Shown here: piece after piece, positions 1 through 7,575 of the stretch
Layout of the letters: each line of letters starts with the position of its first letter
Numbering within the stretch: position 1 is the stretch's first letter
Origin: Neisseria bacilliformis
GTDB taxonomy: Bacteria; Pseudomonadota; Gammaproteobacteria; Burkholderiales; Neisseriaceae
DNA: 64,000 nucleotides
NCBI RefSeq assembly: GCF_014055025.1
Contig: NZ_CP059571.1
Location: forward strand, 434,001-498,000
Direction of reading: 5' to 3'
Made by a program: the position numbers and the translations under genes
Notes under the pieces: generated by a model
The model's database searches: none
The model's input: the letters and a program-made list of their open reading frames with translations, nothing else
Told to the model about the DNA's origin: nothing

Positions 1-171
1 GGCGGTGATGCGGACTTTGTTGGTGGCGGCGATGTGCGCGCCCGCCAGACGCGCGGCGGTGTCTTCGGGGGCGGTTTGCGGGTGTTCGGCGAGGGTGTGC
101 GGGAAGGAAAAACGGAAGGCGTAGTCGGCGGGCAGGGTGGCGCGGTCGAGGAAGACGATGTTTTTGCTCAT
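1..171 (-). CDS. hprA: D-2-hydroxyacid dehydrogenase, N-terminal part (glycerate dehydrogenase-like)
   Basis: The first 57 codons of a gene that runs off the left edge. The peptide opens MSKNIVFLDRATLPADY and continues to a segment IAATNKVRIT, which fits the N-terminal substrate domain of D-isomer specific 2-hydroxyacid dehydrogenases of the glycerate/hydroxypyruvate reductase type. The NAD-binding and catalytic parts are outside the window. The start is supported by AAGGAG about seven bases upstream; the glycosyltransferase at 781-1872 has nearly the same leader. The exact substrate cannot be told from this fragment. Confidence 0.7.
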   Translation of the reverse strand, partial: MSKNIVFLDRATLPADYAFRFSFPHTLAEHPQTAPEDTAARLAGAHIAATNKVRITA

Positions 172-320
172 GTTTGACTCCTTGTTTATATCGTTTATAT
201 CAATATCGGGCGTGCAGGATAGCCGTGCTCCGATGCGGATGGCAAGCGTTGCGGCCGTGCCGGGCTGTCGGCATTCGACGTGTTGACGGCTTGTACGCCC
301 AAAACGGCATTTGCCGTTGA

Positions 321-429
321 GGTAGGGTGTGTGGCGCAGCCACGCACGCGGTTTAAGTTTTGGGGAAGGATACAGATTGGTTGGGCGGCAGGAAACGCGT
401 GCATCGCCTTGGGGCGACACACCCTACCT
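321..429. repeat. REP-like inverted hairpin pair, GGTAGGGTGTG family
   Basis: Two hairpins face each other. The left arm begins GTAGGGTGTGTGGCG and folds on itself; the right arm ends GGCGACACACCCTACC. The family recurs at 551-700, 5823-5940, 12218-12328, 36785-36894, 38750-38856, 38933-39044 and 43414-43523, with half copies elsewhere. The GTAG head plus stem, in inverted pairs, is the layout of REPIN elements. Confidence 0.8.
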
Positions 430-462
430 TAGGTTCGGCATGGATTGGACGGGAAAAGGCCG

Positions 463-515
463 TCTCCGCCAGTACTCCTGCCGAGCATAAACGCGGGAAT
501 GACGTTTCTGAAAAG
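463..515. repeat. dRS3-like repeat
   Basis: The segment links a DUS-like GGCCGTC end to AAACGCGGGAATGACGTTTC. Variants are at 1936-1968, 2038-2071, 7480-7533, 36648-36770, 37258-37296, 38654-38709 and 45211-45252. The CCCGC...GCGGG core resembles the small dRS3 repeats of Neisseria. Confidence 0.6.
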
Positions 516-550
516 CGGATTTTTACTTTTTCAGACGGCCTCTTGCCGTT

Positions 551-700
551 AGGTAGGGTGTGTGGCGCAAGCCACGCACGCGGTTTCGGGGTGCGGGAAT
601 ACCAAGAGGCCGTCTGAAAAATGTGGTTTGCGATTTTCAGACGGCCTTTTGTTTGGGCAGCAAAGAACGCGTGCGTCGCCTTGGGGCGACACACCCTACG
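551..700. repeat. REP-like inverted hairpin pair with a DUS pair inside
   Basis: Same family as 321-429, but the middle holds an inverted DUS pair (606-650) that forms a terminator-like hairpin followed by TTTT. This suggests modular assembly of repeats. Confidence 0.75.
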
Positions 701-780
701 TTAGGTTCGGTATGGGCGGGATGGGAACAGGCCGTCTGAAAGCGCAGCTTCGGCGCAGCCAAAACCCGTTTTATCGGTTT

Positions 781-1872
781 TCAGACGGCCTCATCCGTTT
801 TGCCCGCTAGCGCGTAGGCGGCCAGGGTGGTGCGGTAGATTTCGTCGTCGCCGCACAGGCGCAGCACGCGTTCGCGCAGGGCTTGGCCGCAGCGTTGGCG
901 CAGGGCGGGGTCGGCGGCGAGGGCGGCCAGTGCGTCGGCGAAGGCGGTTTGGTCGCGCAGGGGGGTGCAGAAGCCGGTAACGCCGTGTTCCACCATTTCG
1001 GCGATGCCGGCCACGTCGTAGCTGGCGACGGCGGTGGCGTAGAGGCCGGCTTCGAGGATGTTGTTGCCCACGCCCGCGCCGTGGTCGCCCGCCAAATCGG
1101 GGGTGTTGGCGAGGATGTCGGTGGCGGCGAAAAACGCGTCCAAATCGCGCACCGCGCCGAGGAAGGTTACGCGGTCGGCGATGCCGAGGGCGGCGGCCTG
1201 CGCTTGGAGGGTGGCGGCCTCGGCCCCCGTGCCGCCGATGTGCAGGCGCACGTTCAGGCCGCGTTTCAGCAGCAGGGCGAAGGCGTCCAGCGTGAGGTGG
1301 ACGGCGCGCACTTTGTCCAACCGCGAGAGTGTGCCCAGTGCGACGTAATCGCGCGGCGTTTTCTGCGGCGCGGCGGGGGCGGGCGGCAGGGCGTTGTAGG
1401 TGTAGGCAATCCGCGCGGCGGGGAAGCCGTGGCGGATGAGTTTTTCCTGCTCGTGGCGGCAGTTGGCGATGATGTACACGTACAAGTGTTTGAACAGGCG
1501 GGTGATTTTCGGGTAGGTGGCGGCGTCCAGCCCGCGTGCGTGGTAGAACACGGCACTGTGGCGGGAGGCGAGTTTGGCGGCGAGGGCGCAGGCGGGGACG
1601 AGCCGCGCCATCTGGCAGTGGACGATGTCGGGGCGTTCGCGGCGCAGCACGCGGGCGAAGGCGGCGGCGGCTTTGGCGTAGCCCGCCGCGCCGCCGTAGA
1701 AATCCAGCGGCTGCCAACGCATCCCCGCCGCCTGCGCCTGTGCCACTAGCGGGCCGTCGGACGAGGCCAGCAGCACGTCGTGCCCGCGTCCGGCCAGCAG
1801 TGCGCCCAGGCGCAGGCTGGCGGTTTCCGTGCCGCCCAGCCCGCCCATCGATGTGGCCAAGATGATTTTCAT
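781..1872 (-). CDS. GT4-type glycosyltransferase
   Basis: A 363-residue retaining glycosyltransferase of the GT-B fold, probably acting on a cell-surface glycan or lipooligosaccharide at the cytoplasmic face of the membrane. The N-terminal acceptor domain starts with the glycine-rich loop SMGGLGGTE (residues 8-16). The C-terminal nucleotide-sugar domain has HIGGTG (211-216) and the acidic donor-binding region NNILEAG (270-276), typical of GT4. The start has AAGGAG at a good distance. The last codons are GAG GCC GTC TGA, so the stop codon lies inside a DUS. The sugar and acceptor are unknown. The nearest genes are separated by repeats, so no operon is visible. Confidence 0.85.
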   Translation of the reverse strand: MKIILATSMGGLGGTETASLRLGALLAGRGHDVLLASSDGPLVAQAQAAGMRWQPLDFYGGAAGYAKAAAAFARVLRRERPDIVHCQMARLVPACALAAKLASRHSAVFYHARGLDAATYPKITRLFKHLYVYIIANCRHEQEKLIRHGFPAARIAYTYNALPPAPAAPQKTPRDYVALGTLSRLDKVRAVHLTLDAFALLLKRGLNVRLHIGGTGAEAATLQAQAAALGIADRVTFLGAVRDLDAFFAATDILANTPDLAGDHGAGVGNNILEAGLYATAVASYDVAGIAEMVEHGVTGFCTPLRDQTAFADALAALAADPALRQRCGQALRERVLRLCGDDEIYRTTLAAYALAGKTDEAV

Positions 1873-1935
1873 GGTTTGACTCCTTGTTGCGGCGGCCGGT
1901 TTTGCCCGCGCCGCAAGCGTGTTTTTTGTTTTTCA

Positions 1936-2071
1936 GAAACGCTATCCCCGCGCAGGCGGGGACGGCCTCCTGCCGTGTACAGGCGCAGGGGCGGGGCGCG
2001 ATTGTAAAACGCCCGCCGCGTCGTCGCATCCTTTGAGGCCGTCCCTGCCTGCGCGGGGATGACGTTTCTGA
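1936..2071. repeat. Inverted pair of dRS3/DUS-like repeats
   Basis: Two arms of about 33 bases, built on TTTCAGAAACG, CCCCGC and GCGGGGACGGCCT, face each other across about 70 bases, between the glycosyltransferase and the DUF3298-type gene that are transcribed divergently. Confidence 0.65.
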
Positions 2072-2160
2072 AAAATATTTCCCGCAGCGGCTTGCCCGTT
2101 TTCCCGCGCCGCTTTACGATTGCGCCGCATATTCCAACCGTATTTTGCAAAGGAAAACAT

Positions 2161-3009
2161 ATGTCTGCCAAACCGCTGTTTCTGCTTGTCCTGCCGCTCG
2201 CCGCCGCCGTACACGCCGCGCCGCTGTCGTACCGCACCGTTACGCTCGAAGCCCGCGCCAACTGTGCCAAAACGGAAAAAGAAGCCGGCAACGGGTCCAA
2301 GTGCCACGAGTTGAACGTTGCCTATCCGAAAACCGGCGACAAGGCACTGGACGCTTGGGCACTGCGCCGGATACAGAAAGCCGTCGGCACGAGCAACCTC
2401 ACACCCAAAGGGCTGCAAGCCTATTGGGCGCGCAACGAAGAAGTGAAGGCGGTCAACGAATCCAACGCCGAAGGGGGCGATACGCCCTGCCATCTGGACT
2501 ACAACCGCAGCATCGAATTGCAAGGCCAAACCCCGCATTATGCCGTGTTCGGCGGGGAATACTGGGACTACGCCTGCGGCCCGCACGGCAACGGCGTTTA
2601 CGATCTTGCCGTCGTCAGACGCGATGCGGCTAAGCCCCAAGCCCTCGCGCTCAAAGACATCCTGCTGCCCGGCGGCCGCGCTAGGCTGAACAGGCTGCAA
2701 AAAGAAGCGGCGGCCGAGCATCTGGCCAAGTACCGGAGCGACGATGTGTCGTCCGTGGCCGAAGCCCGTCGCGCCATCGACGAATACACCGGCAAAGATT
2801 TCAAGGGCACGGACAACTGGCGTTTGGCCAAAGGCGGGCTGCTGTTTGTCTTCCAAAGCTACGAAATCACCCCCTATGTGCTGGGCCGCCCCGAAGCCTA
2901 TATTCCGGCGGCAAAACTCAAAGGCATCGTCAAGCCCGAAATCCTGCGCGAGGCGGCGCACTACCAAATCGCGCCGAAGATTTTGAAAGAGGACAAGAAC
3001 GCGAAATAA
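2161..3009 (+). CDS. Secreted protein with DUF3298/RsiV-like C-terminal region
   Basis: A 282-residue exported protein. The start at 2161 is chosen because AAAGGAAAAC precedes the ATG and the protein then opens with a clean signal peptide (MSAKPLFLLVLPLAAAVHA). The mature part has four cysteines, including ANC and KCHE near the N-terminus and PCHLDY and YACGPHG in the middle, which could form disulphides in the periplasm. The second half (DIL..., AEHLAKYR, NWRLAKGGLLFVFQSYEITPY) resembles the DUF3298 domain found in anti-sigma factor RsiV and in many Gram-negative periplasmic proteins. The function is not known. It stands alone between repeats. Confidence 0.7.
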   Translation: MSAKPLFLLVLPLAAAVHAAPLSYRTVTLEARANCAKTEKEAGNGSKCHELNVAYPKTGDKALDAWALRRIQKAVGTSNLTPKGLQAYWARNEEVKAVNESNAEGGDTPCHLDYNRSIELQGQTPHYAVFGGEYWDYACGPHGNGVYDLAVVRRDAAKPQALALKDILLPGGRARLNRLQKEAAAEHLAKYRSDDVSSVAEARRAIDEYTGKDFKGTDNWRLAKGGLLFVFQSYEITPYVLGRPEAYIPAAKLKGIVKPEILREAAHYQIAPKILKEDKNAK

Positions 3010-3077
3010 GGCCGCGCGTCCGAAAGGCCGTCTGAAAAAGCGCAACCCCGTTTTTGGCTGCGCCGAAACTGTGTTTT

Positions 3078-3206
3078 TATAGTGGATACAGATAAAAAGT
3101 ATTCGGTGCAGGCTGGGCTTCAGCCCAGCAAAATATCGGATAAATAGCGAGTTAGCCGGGCTGAAGCCCGGCCTACGGTGGGTATCTTTCATTTTGTTCC
3201 ACTATA
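3078..3206. repeat. 129-bp composite repeat: Correia-like ends around a REP pair
   Basis: The outer ends read TATAGTGGATAC and TTCCACTATA, as in Correia elements. Inside (3108-3176) are two facing hairpins built on GGGCTTCAGCCC and GGGCTGAAGCCC, with heads GCAG and CTAC. A second copy of the same 129-bp length is at 16004-16132. Confidence 0.8.
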
Positions 3207-3279
3207 ACTTCGTTGAAGCTGCGCTTTCAGACGGCCTTTTTTGGTTTTCAGACGGCCTCTGCACAGCAGAAACCGCATA

Positions 3280-3385
3280 TATAGTGAAACAAAATAGGAA
3301 AGATACAAGGCAGCAAGCCGCAGACAGTACAAGTAGTACGGCAAGGCGCAGCAACGCCGTAGATTTTCTATTTTGTTTCACTATA
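3280..3385. repeat. Correia repeat element, short class (106 bp)
   Basis: Ends are near-perfect inverted repeats starting TATAGTGAAACAAAATAG. The interior contains the typical GCCGCAGACAGTACAAGTAG and GCAACGCCGTA segments. The 106-bp length fits the short class of Correia repeat enclosed elements in Neisseria. It lies about 140 bases upstream of the gene at 3525 and could affect its transcription or mRNA processing. Confidence 0.9.
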
Positions 3386-3524
3386 TCGCCTTGGGGTGCC
3401 GGCCACGGGCGTTCTTGGGAAGCGGTTTGCCGATAAGGTTTGAGGCCGTCTGAAAGCGTATTTATGCAATCCGCCCGCGTGCGGCACAGCCGGATTAAAG
3501 ACAAATCAGCAACAAGGAAAAACA

Positions 3525-4385
3525 ATGCGCGATACCGGAGACTACTACGGCTGCGGCCGCAACGGCGGCGATTACGGCGACGGCACGCCGTATCTGCTGG
3601 ATGTGCCTTCTTGGCGGCCGATGAGCGACAGTTTGGTATGGGTCAAACACACGCTGCTGCTGCTCGGCGGCCGGCTGCCCCAGTGGATTTTGGCGGTATT
3701 GCTGGCGGTTGTCTGCATTTCGGTCATATCGTGGCGCGCATTTTTTGCGGTGGTCGCGCTGGATATACAAACGGCAATGGCACAGCACAAATGGTGGGCT
3801 TTTGTCGTCTCGGCTGCGGTATTTTTATTTATGCAGACGCTGCCCCTGCTTTTTGCCGCCGGATTCGTATCGGTCGCGGCGGGCGTGTCGGAAGAACGCT
3901 CGTTTTCGTTCGGCCGCCTGTTCGACGGGTTTGGCGCACAGAAATGGGCATTGGTGAGGCTGTATCTGTTTTGGTTCTTGGCAACGACGGCCTGTTTTAT
4001 TGCCATGGCAAATCCGGAAAATCCCATCGAGGGTAAAATCTTCTGGGTACTTGGCGGCATCTACCTCCTGTTTTTCCTGTGCAACTGGATGTCGCTGCCC
4101 CTGATGATGCTGCAAGGCGTATCCCCCGCCAAAGCCATGTCGATGAGCCTGACAGGCAGCCTGAAAAATATTGTCCAGCTCGGCGGCTTCCTGCTGATCA
4201 TACTGGTGCTGGCATATTTTTTATTAGTCTTGTGGCTGGCCAAAACGGGCGAGATGCTGCAAGGCGGCATCAGCCTGGGATTCGTGGCAAGCCTGTTGGT
4301 GTTTTATGCAATCGCGTTTCCGATACTGCCGGTTATCAGCTACGTTTCCTACCGGAACATCTGGACAAGCAGCCCGCTGAAATAG
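3525..4385 (+). CDS. Polytopic inner-membrane protein of unknown function
   Basis: A 286-residue protein with about six membrane segments (roughly residues 45-75, 88-112, 142-160, 170-195, 215-240 and 248-272) after a polar N-terminus with glycine and tyrosine residues. The overall pattern is like the BPSS1780-type membrane proteins of beta-proteobacteria, but no diagnostic motif was recognised. AAGGAAAAAC before the ATG supports the start. An in-frame GGCAGCCTGAAA sequence near 4158 encodes GSLK and is a Kingella-type uptake-like site. An inverted DUS hairpin follows the gene. Confidence 0.65.
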   Translation: MRDTGDYYGCGRNGGDYGDGTPYLLDVPSWRPMSDSLVWVKHTLLLLGGRLPQWILAVLLAVVCISVISWRAFFAVVALDIQTAMAQHKWWAFVVSAAVFLFMQTLPLLFAAGFVSVAAGVSEERSFSFGRLFDGFGAQKWALVRLYLFWFLATTACFIAMANPENPIEGKIFWVLGGIYLLFFLCNWMSLPLMMLQGVSPAKAMSMSLTGSLKNIVQLGGFLLIILVLAYFLLVLWLAKTGEMLQGGISLGFVASLLVFYAIAFPILPVISYVSYRNIWTSSPLK

Positions 4386-4412
4386 CCAGCCGGATGCGGA
4401 TGCCGAATCAAA

Positions 4413-4446
4413 AAGGCCGTCTGAAAGCGATGCTTTCAGACGGCCT
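4413..4446 (+). terminator. Inverted DUS pair, terminator-like
   Basis: AGGCCGTCTGAAAG, a four-base loop, and the reverse complement ending CGGCCT form a stable stem just behind the membrane protein gene. Only a weak T run follows. Confidence 0.7.
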
Positions 4447-4460
4447 CTCACCGCCCTTGC

Positions 4461-4466
4461 TATAAT
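4461..4466 (+). promoter_or_regulatory. Possible -10 box of avtA
   Basis: TATAAT lies 36 bases before the avtA start, directly behind the upstream terminator. No strong -35 is seen. Confidence 0.4.
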
Positions 4467-4501
4467 CCCCACCACTACAACAACCCCACGAAAGCCACGC
4501 C

Positions 4502-5797
4502 ATGCAATTCTCCCGATTCGGCCAGAAATTCACCCGCCAAAGCGGCATCCTGCAACTGATGGACGACCTCGGCCGCGCCCTGTCCGAAGGCAGACCCGTC
4601 AACATGCTCGGCGGCGGCAACCCCGCGCACATCCCCGCCGTAGAGCAGGTATTCGCCGACACCCTGCGCCAAATCGCCGCCGACGGCGCGGCAGTGGAAA
4701 GCCTGTCCAACTACTCCACCCCCCAGGGCGACGCCCGCCTGATTGCCGCGCTGGCCGCCTACTTCCGCCGCCGCTACGGCTGGGACGTTACCGAACAAAA
4801 CATCGCCCTCACCAACGGCTCGCAAAACGCATTCTTCTACCTTTTCAACCTCTTCGGCGGCGAATTCGACGACGGCAGCGACAAATCCATACTCCTGCCC
4901 CTCTCCCCCGAATACATCGGCTACGCCGACGCCCACATCGGCGCACCCCGCTTCCTTTCCGTCCCCCCGCTGATCGAAAACGCCGAACACAACGGCCAAA
5001 GCGGCTTCTTCAAATACCGCATCGACTTTGCCGTCCTCGAAAACCTGCCCGCACTGCGCGAAGGAAAAATCGGCGCCATCTGCTGCTCCCGCCCCACCAA
5101 CCCCAGCGGCAACGTCCTCACCGACGGCGAAATGGCACGCCTCGACGCCCTCGCCCGCGCCCACCGCGTTCCCCTCATCATCGACAACGCCTACGGCATG
5201 CCCTTCCCCGACATCATCCACGTCCCCGCCCGCCTCGACTGGCACGACAACATCATCCTCTGTTTCAGCCTCTCCAAAACCGGCCTGCCCGGCGTGCGCA
5301 CCGGCATCGTCCTCGCCGCCCCCGAAGTCGTCCGCGCCATCGCCAGCCTCAACGCCATCACCAACCTCGCCCCCACCCGCTTCGGCGCCGCCGTTGCCGC
5401 CCCCCTGATCGAAAGCGGCACCCTGCAACAACTCTCCGAGCGCGAAATCCAGCCCTTCTACCAAAAACAGGCCGAACTGGCCGTCTCCCTGCTGAAAAAA
5501 CATTTTTCAGACGGCCTCGAAAGCAGCCTGAAAATCCACCTTCCCGAAGGCGCGATCTTCCTCTGGCTCTGGTTCCCCCGCCTGCCTGTCCCCGCGCAAA
5601 CCCTGTACCAACGCCTCAAAGCGCGCGGCACCCTCGTCATCCCCGGCGAACCCTTCTTCATCGGCTTCGACACCGCAAACTACCCCCACGCCCGCGAATG
5701 CATCCGCATCAGCATCGCCCAAAACGAAGCCACGCTCGACCAAGGTATCGCCGCCATCGCCGAAGAAGTGCGCAAAGCCTTCGCCGGGGCAGCCTGA
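4502..5797 (+). CDS. avtA: Valine--pyruvate aminotransferase
   Basis: A 431-residue fold-type I PLP aminotransferase that transfers the amino group between valine and pyruvate (alanine/valine exchange) in the cytosol. Visible landmarks are the N-terminal MLGGGNPAHIPAVE, the NPSGN segment (200-204), the cofactor-binding DNAY (228-231) and the PLP lysine K259 in SLSKTGLPGVRTG. Length and motifs fit AvtA. A perfect DUS is embedded in the reading frame at 5506-5517 and encodes FSDGLE (335-340). The stop TGA lies inside GCAGCCTGAA, a Kingella-type uptake-like sequence. The gene stands alone behind a terminator. Confidence 0.93.
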   Translation: MQFSRFGQKFTRQSGILQLMDDLGRALSEGRPVNMLGGGNPAHIPAVEQVFADTLRQIAADGAAVESLSNYSTPQGDARLIAALAAYFRRRYGWDVTEQNIALTNGSQNAFFYLFNLFGGEFDDGSDKSILLPLSPEYIGYADAHIGAPRFLSVPPLIENAEHNGQSGFFKYRIDFAVLENLPALREGKIGAICCSRPTNPSGNVLTDGEMARLDALARAHRVPLIIDNAYGMPFPDIIHVPARLDWHDNIILCFSLSKTGLPGVRTGIVLAAPEVVRAIASLNAITNLAPTRFGAAVAAPLIESGTLQQLSEREIQPFYQKQAELAVSLLKKHFSDGLESSLKIHLPEGAIFLWLWFPRLPVPAQTLYQRLKARGTLVIPGEPFFIGFDTANYPHARECIRISIAQNEATLDQGIAAIAEEVRKAFAGAA

Positions 5798-6146
5798 AAA
5801 CGCCAAAGGCCGTCCCCGCCTCTAAGGTAGGGTATGCAGCGCAAGCCACGCACGCGGTTTCGGGGTGCAGAGTTTGCGGAACACGCGCGGATTCCATGCA
5901 GAACAGAGACCGCGTGCGCGGCAGAGCCACACACCCTTCAAACAGGGCAATGGCGGTGCAAAAAAAGCAGCCTGAAAACGCAAAACCCGTTTTCAGGCTG
6001 CTTTTTGCGTTTTCAGACGGCCTCCAATGCCTAAGGCAGGATGTGTAGCGCAGCCACGCACGCGGTTTGCGGGCTTACCGAAAAAACGCGGATTCCGTGC
6101 ACGGCAAAGGCCGTCCGAATACAGTGTTCAGACGGCCTCGCACAAT
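5798..6146. other. Repeat spacer downstream of avtA
   Basis: Holds a diverged GGTAGGGTGTG-family REP pair (5823-5940), a hairpin made of AGCAGCCTGAAAACG and its reverse (about 5964-6004), DUS copies and a half REP near 6033-6110. No gene is seen. Confidence 0.65.
5964..6004. terminator. Hairpin of Kingella-type uptake-like sequences
   Basis: AAGCAGCCTGAAAACG and its reverse complement form a stem followed by TTTTTG on the plus strand. It could end avtA transcription and works structurally in both directions. Confidence 0.6.
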
Positions 6147-6719
6147 TCAACCCAAGCTCATGCCGCCGCAGAGCGTCAGCACCCCCAGCGACACAAACAG
6201 CAGGCAGGCGGCGGGGCGCACCGCGCGGGCGGGCACTTTGGCCGCCAGCTTCCCGCCCCAGTAGGCCACCGGCACATTGGCCGCCATCATCCCCAGCGTG
6301 CTGCCGGCCGTTACCCACAGCCAGTCGTGGTAACGCGCCGCCAGCAGCACCGTGGCGATTTGCGTTTTGTCGCCGATTTCCGCCAGAAAAAACAGCACCG
6401 CCGTGGCCGCGAACGCACCGTATTTCAGATAGCGCGCGTTGCCGCCGCCGTCGTCCTTGTCCGGCACCAGCAGCCACAGGCCGACGGCGATAAAGCTCAG
6501 CCCCACCGTCCATTTCACCGCTGCGGGCGGAACATGGGCAAACAGCCACACGCCGAACCAGGCGGAAACAAGATGGTTGAGCAGGGTGGCAGCGAGAATG
6601 CCGGCGGCAACGGCGTGGCGGTTGGCAAAGCGCGCGGCGAGAAAGAGGGTGAGCAACTGGGTTTTGTCGCCGATTTCGGCAACAAACACGCCCAGCGCGG
6701 AAGAAAGAAAGGCGTCCAT
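6147..6719 (-). CDS. UPF0016/GDT1-family manganese (or calcium) exporter
   Basis: A 190-residue inner-membrane transporter of the UPF0016 (GDT1/TMEM165) family, expected to export Mn2+ or exchange Ca2+/Mn2+ for protons. The protein is an internal repeat of two three-helix halves, each with the family signature: AEIGDKTQ at 14-21 and again at 113-120, whose acidic residues bind the cation. The start at 6719 is chosen because the longer open frame would begin within the upstream terminator hairpin and the family normally starts a few residues before the first motif. A yybP-ykoY riboswitch directly upstream strongly supports a manganese role. Confidence 0.9.
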   Translation of the reverse strand: MDAFLSSALGVFVAEIGDKTQLLTLFLAARFANRHAVAAGILAATLLNHLVSAWFGVWLFAHVPPAAVKWTVGLSFIAVGLWLLVPDKDDGGGNARYLKYGAFAATAVLFFLAEIGDKTQIATVLLAARYHDWLWVTAGSTLGMMAANVPVAYWGGKLAAKVPARAVRPAACLLFVSLGVLTLCGGMSLG

Positions 6720-6748
6720 CAGGCAAAATCCGAACCGTGCGGGCAAAC

Positions 6749-6793
6749 AAAAAAGACACACCGCCTGCCCCGCACGGAACAACCGGTGTGCCT
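6749..6793 (-). terminator. Riboswitch expression platform: intrinsic terminator
   Basis: On the minus strand GGCACACCGG, a GC-rich loop and CGGTGTGTC are followed by TTTTTT. It lies between the aptamer and the exporter start, so it likely ends transcription unless manganese-bound aptamer prevents hairpin formation. Confidence 0.8.
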
Positions 6794-6940
6794 TTAAGTC
6801 TTGCCAGTCCCCGCGCAGCGCAACGCTTGCGAAGATGTCTGCACCACGCGCGGCAGACCGCTGCGATTATGTTGGCACAGGCTCCGGCGGCTTGATTATG
6901 GCGAAATAAAAACGCCGCACGGACGGCTACTCCCCTAAGG
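6794..6940 (-). ncRNA. yybP-ykoY manganese riboswitch aptamer
   Basis: Read on the minus strand the leader shows the conserved elements of the yybP-ykoY aptamer: TTAGGGGAGTAGCCGTCCG at the 5' side, GGAGCC, GCCAACATAATCGC, GTCTGC, and CTGGCAAGACTTAAAGG closing the basal stem. This class binds Mn2+ and turns on exporters, often UPF0016 or MntP proteins. The next gene is a UPF0016 exporter, separated by a terminator platform. Confidence 0.9.
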
Positions 6941-6959
6941 GCGGGCGCGATTATAGCGG

Positions 6960-7575
6960 GCAGACGGCGCGGATGCAAAGGCAGCCTGAAAACGGGGACG
7001 GCGTTTTCAGGCTGCCTTTTGTGTTTTCAGACAGCCTCCGATGCCGCCGCAGGGTGTGGCGCAGCCACGCACGCGGTTTGCGGTGGGTGGGGCAACGCGC
7101 GGAGCCGAAACTGTGCTTTTAGACGGCCTTTGAGCGGCATAGAACGCGTGCGCCGCCTCGGGGAGACACGCCGTAGCGTAGGGTGTGGCGCAAACTGCGC
7201 ACGCGGTTTCGGATTGGCGGGGAAGTTGTAGGTCGGATACTTGTATCCGACGTTTTTCCGCAGGGGAAATTCCGTTGTGCGGAATGTCGGATACAAGTAT
7301 CCGACCTACGGCTTCTGCAAGGCGGCGGAGGCCGTCTGAAAACCGGCAAAACCCAATGCGAAAGCAGCCTGAAAACGTCGTCCCCGTTTGCAGGCTGCTT
7401 TGCGCTTACAATAGCGGCCGTCTGAAAACGCCGTTCCGGCCGCCGCAGCGGCGTTTCAGTTGTGCCGGAGCCGCGTTTTCAGAAACGCCATCCCCGCGTT
7501 TATGCTCCGAAGGCGTACGGGCGGGGACGGCCTTCCGTATCGGGCGGGCGTTTTTCCTTTATCAGACCAATACAT
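6960..7575. other. Repeat spacer upstream of the CLC channel gene
   Basis: Contains a GGCAGCCTGAAAAC hairpin (6980-7020), half copies of the GGTAGGGTGTG REP family (about 7048-7205), a GTCGGATAC REP pair (7228-7309), another AGCAGCCTGAAAACG hairpin (7363-7402) and a dRS3-like repeat (7480-7533). No gene is seen. Confidence 0.7.
7228..7309. repeat. GTAG-headed REP pair, GTCGGATAC stem variant
   Basis: GTAG followed by GTCGGATACTTGTATCCGAC, then the mirrored hairpin ending in CTAC. It is the same architecture as the GTCGGGCAT family at 43302, 51136, 56783 and 59904, with compensatory changes in both halves of the stem. Confidence 0.85.

Larger units (their letters stand above)
172..780. other. 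Repeat-filled spacer between hydroxyacid dehydrogenase and glycosyltransferase
   Basis: About 600 bases without a credible gene. It holds two REP-like paired hairpins (321-429 and 551-700), a dRS3-like segment near 463-515 and three groups of uptake sequences. The short open frames here are frames through these repeats and recur at other spacers. Confidence 0.7.

Noticed and set aside
791-2029. Long minus-strand frame overlapping the glycosyltransferase
   Set aside because: Arg/Pro-rich shadow of the real gene in a GC-rich genome; no start signal and no family resemblance.
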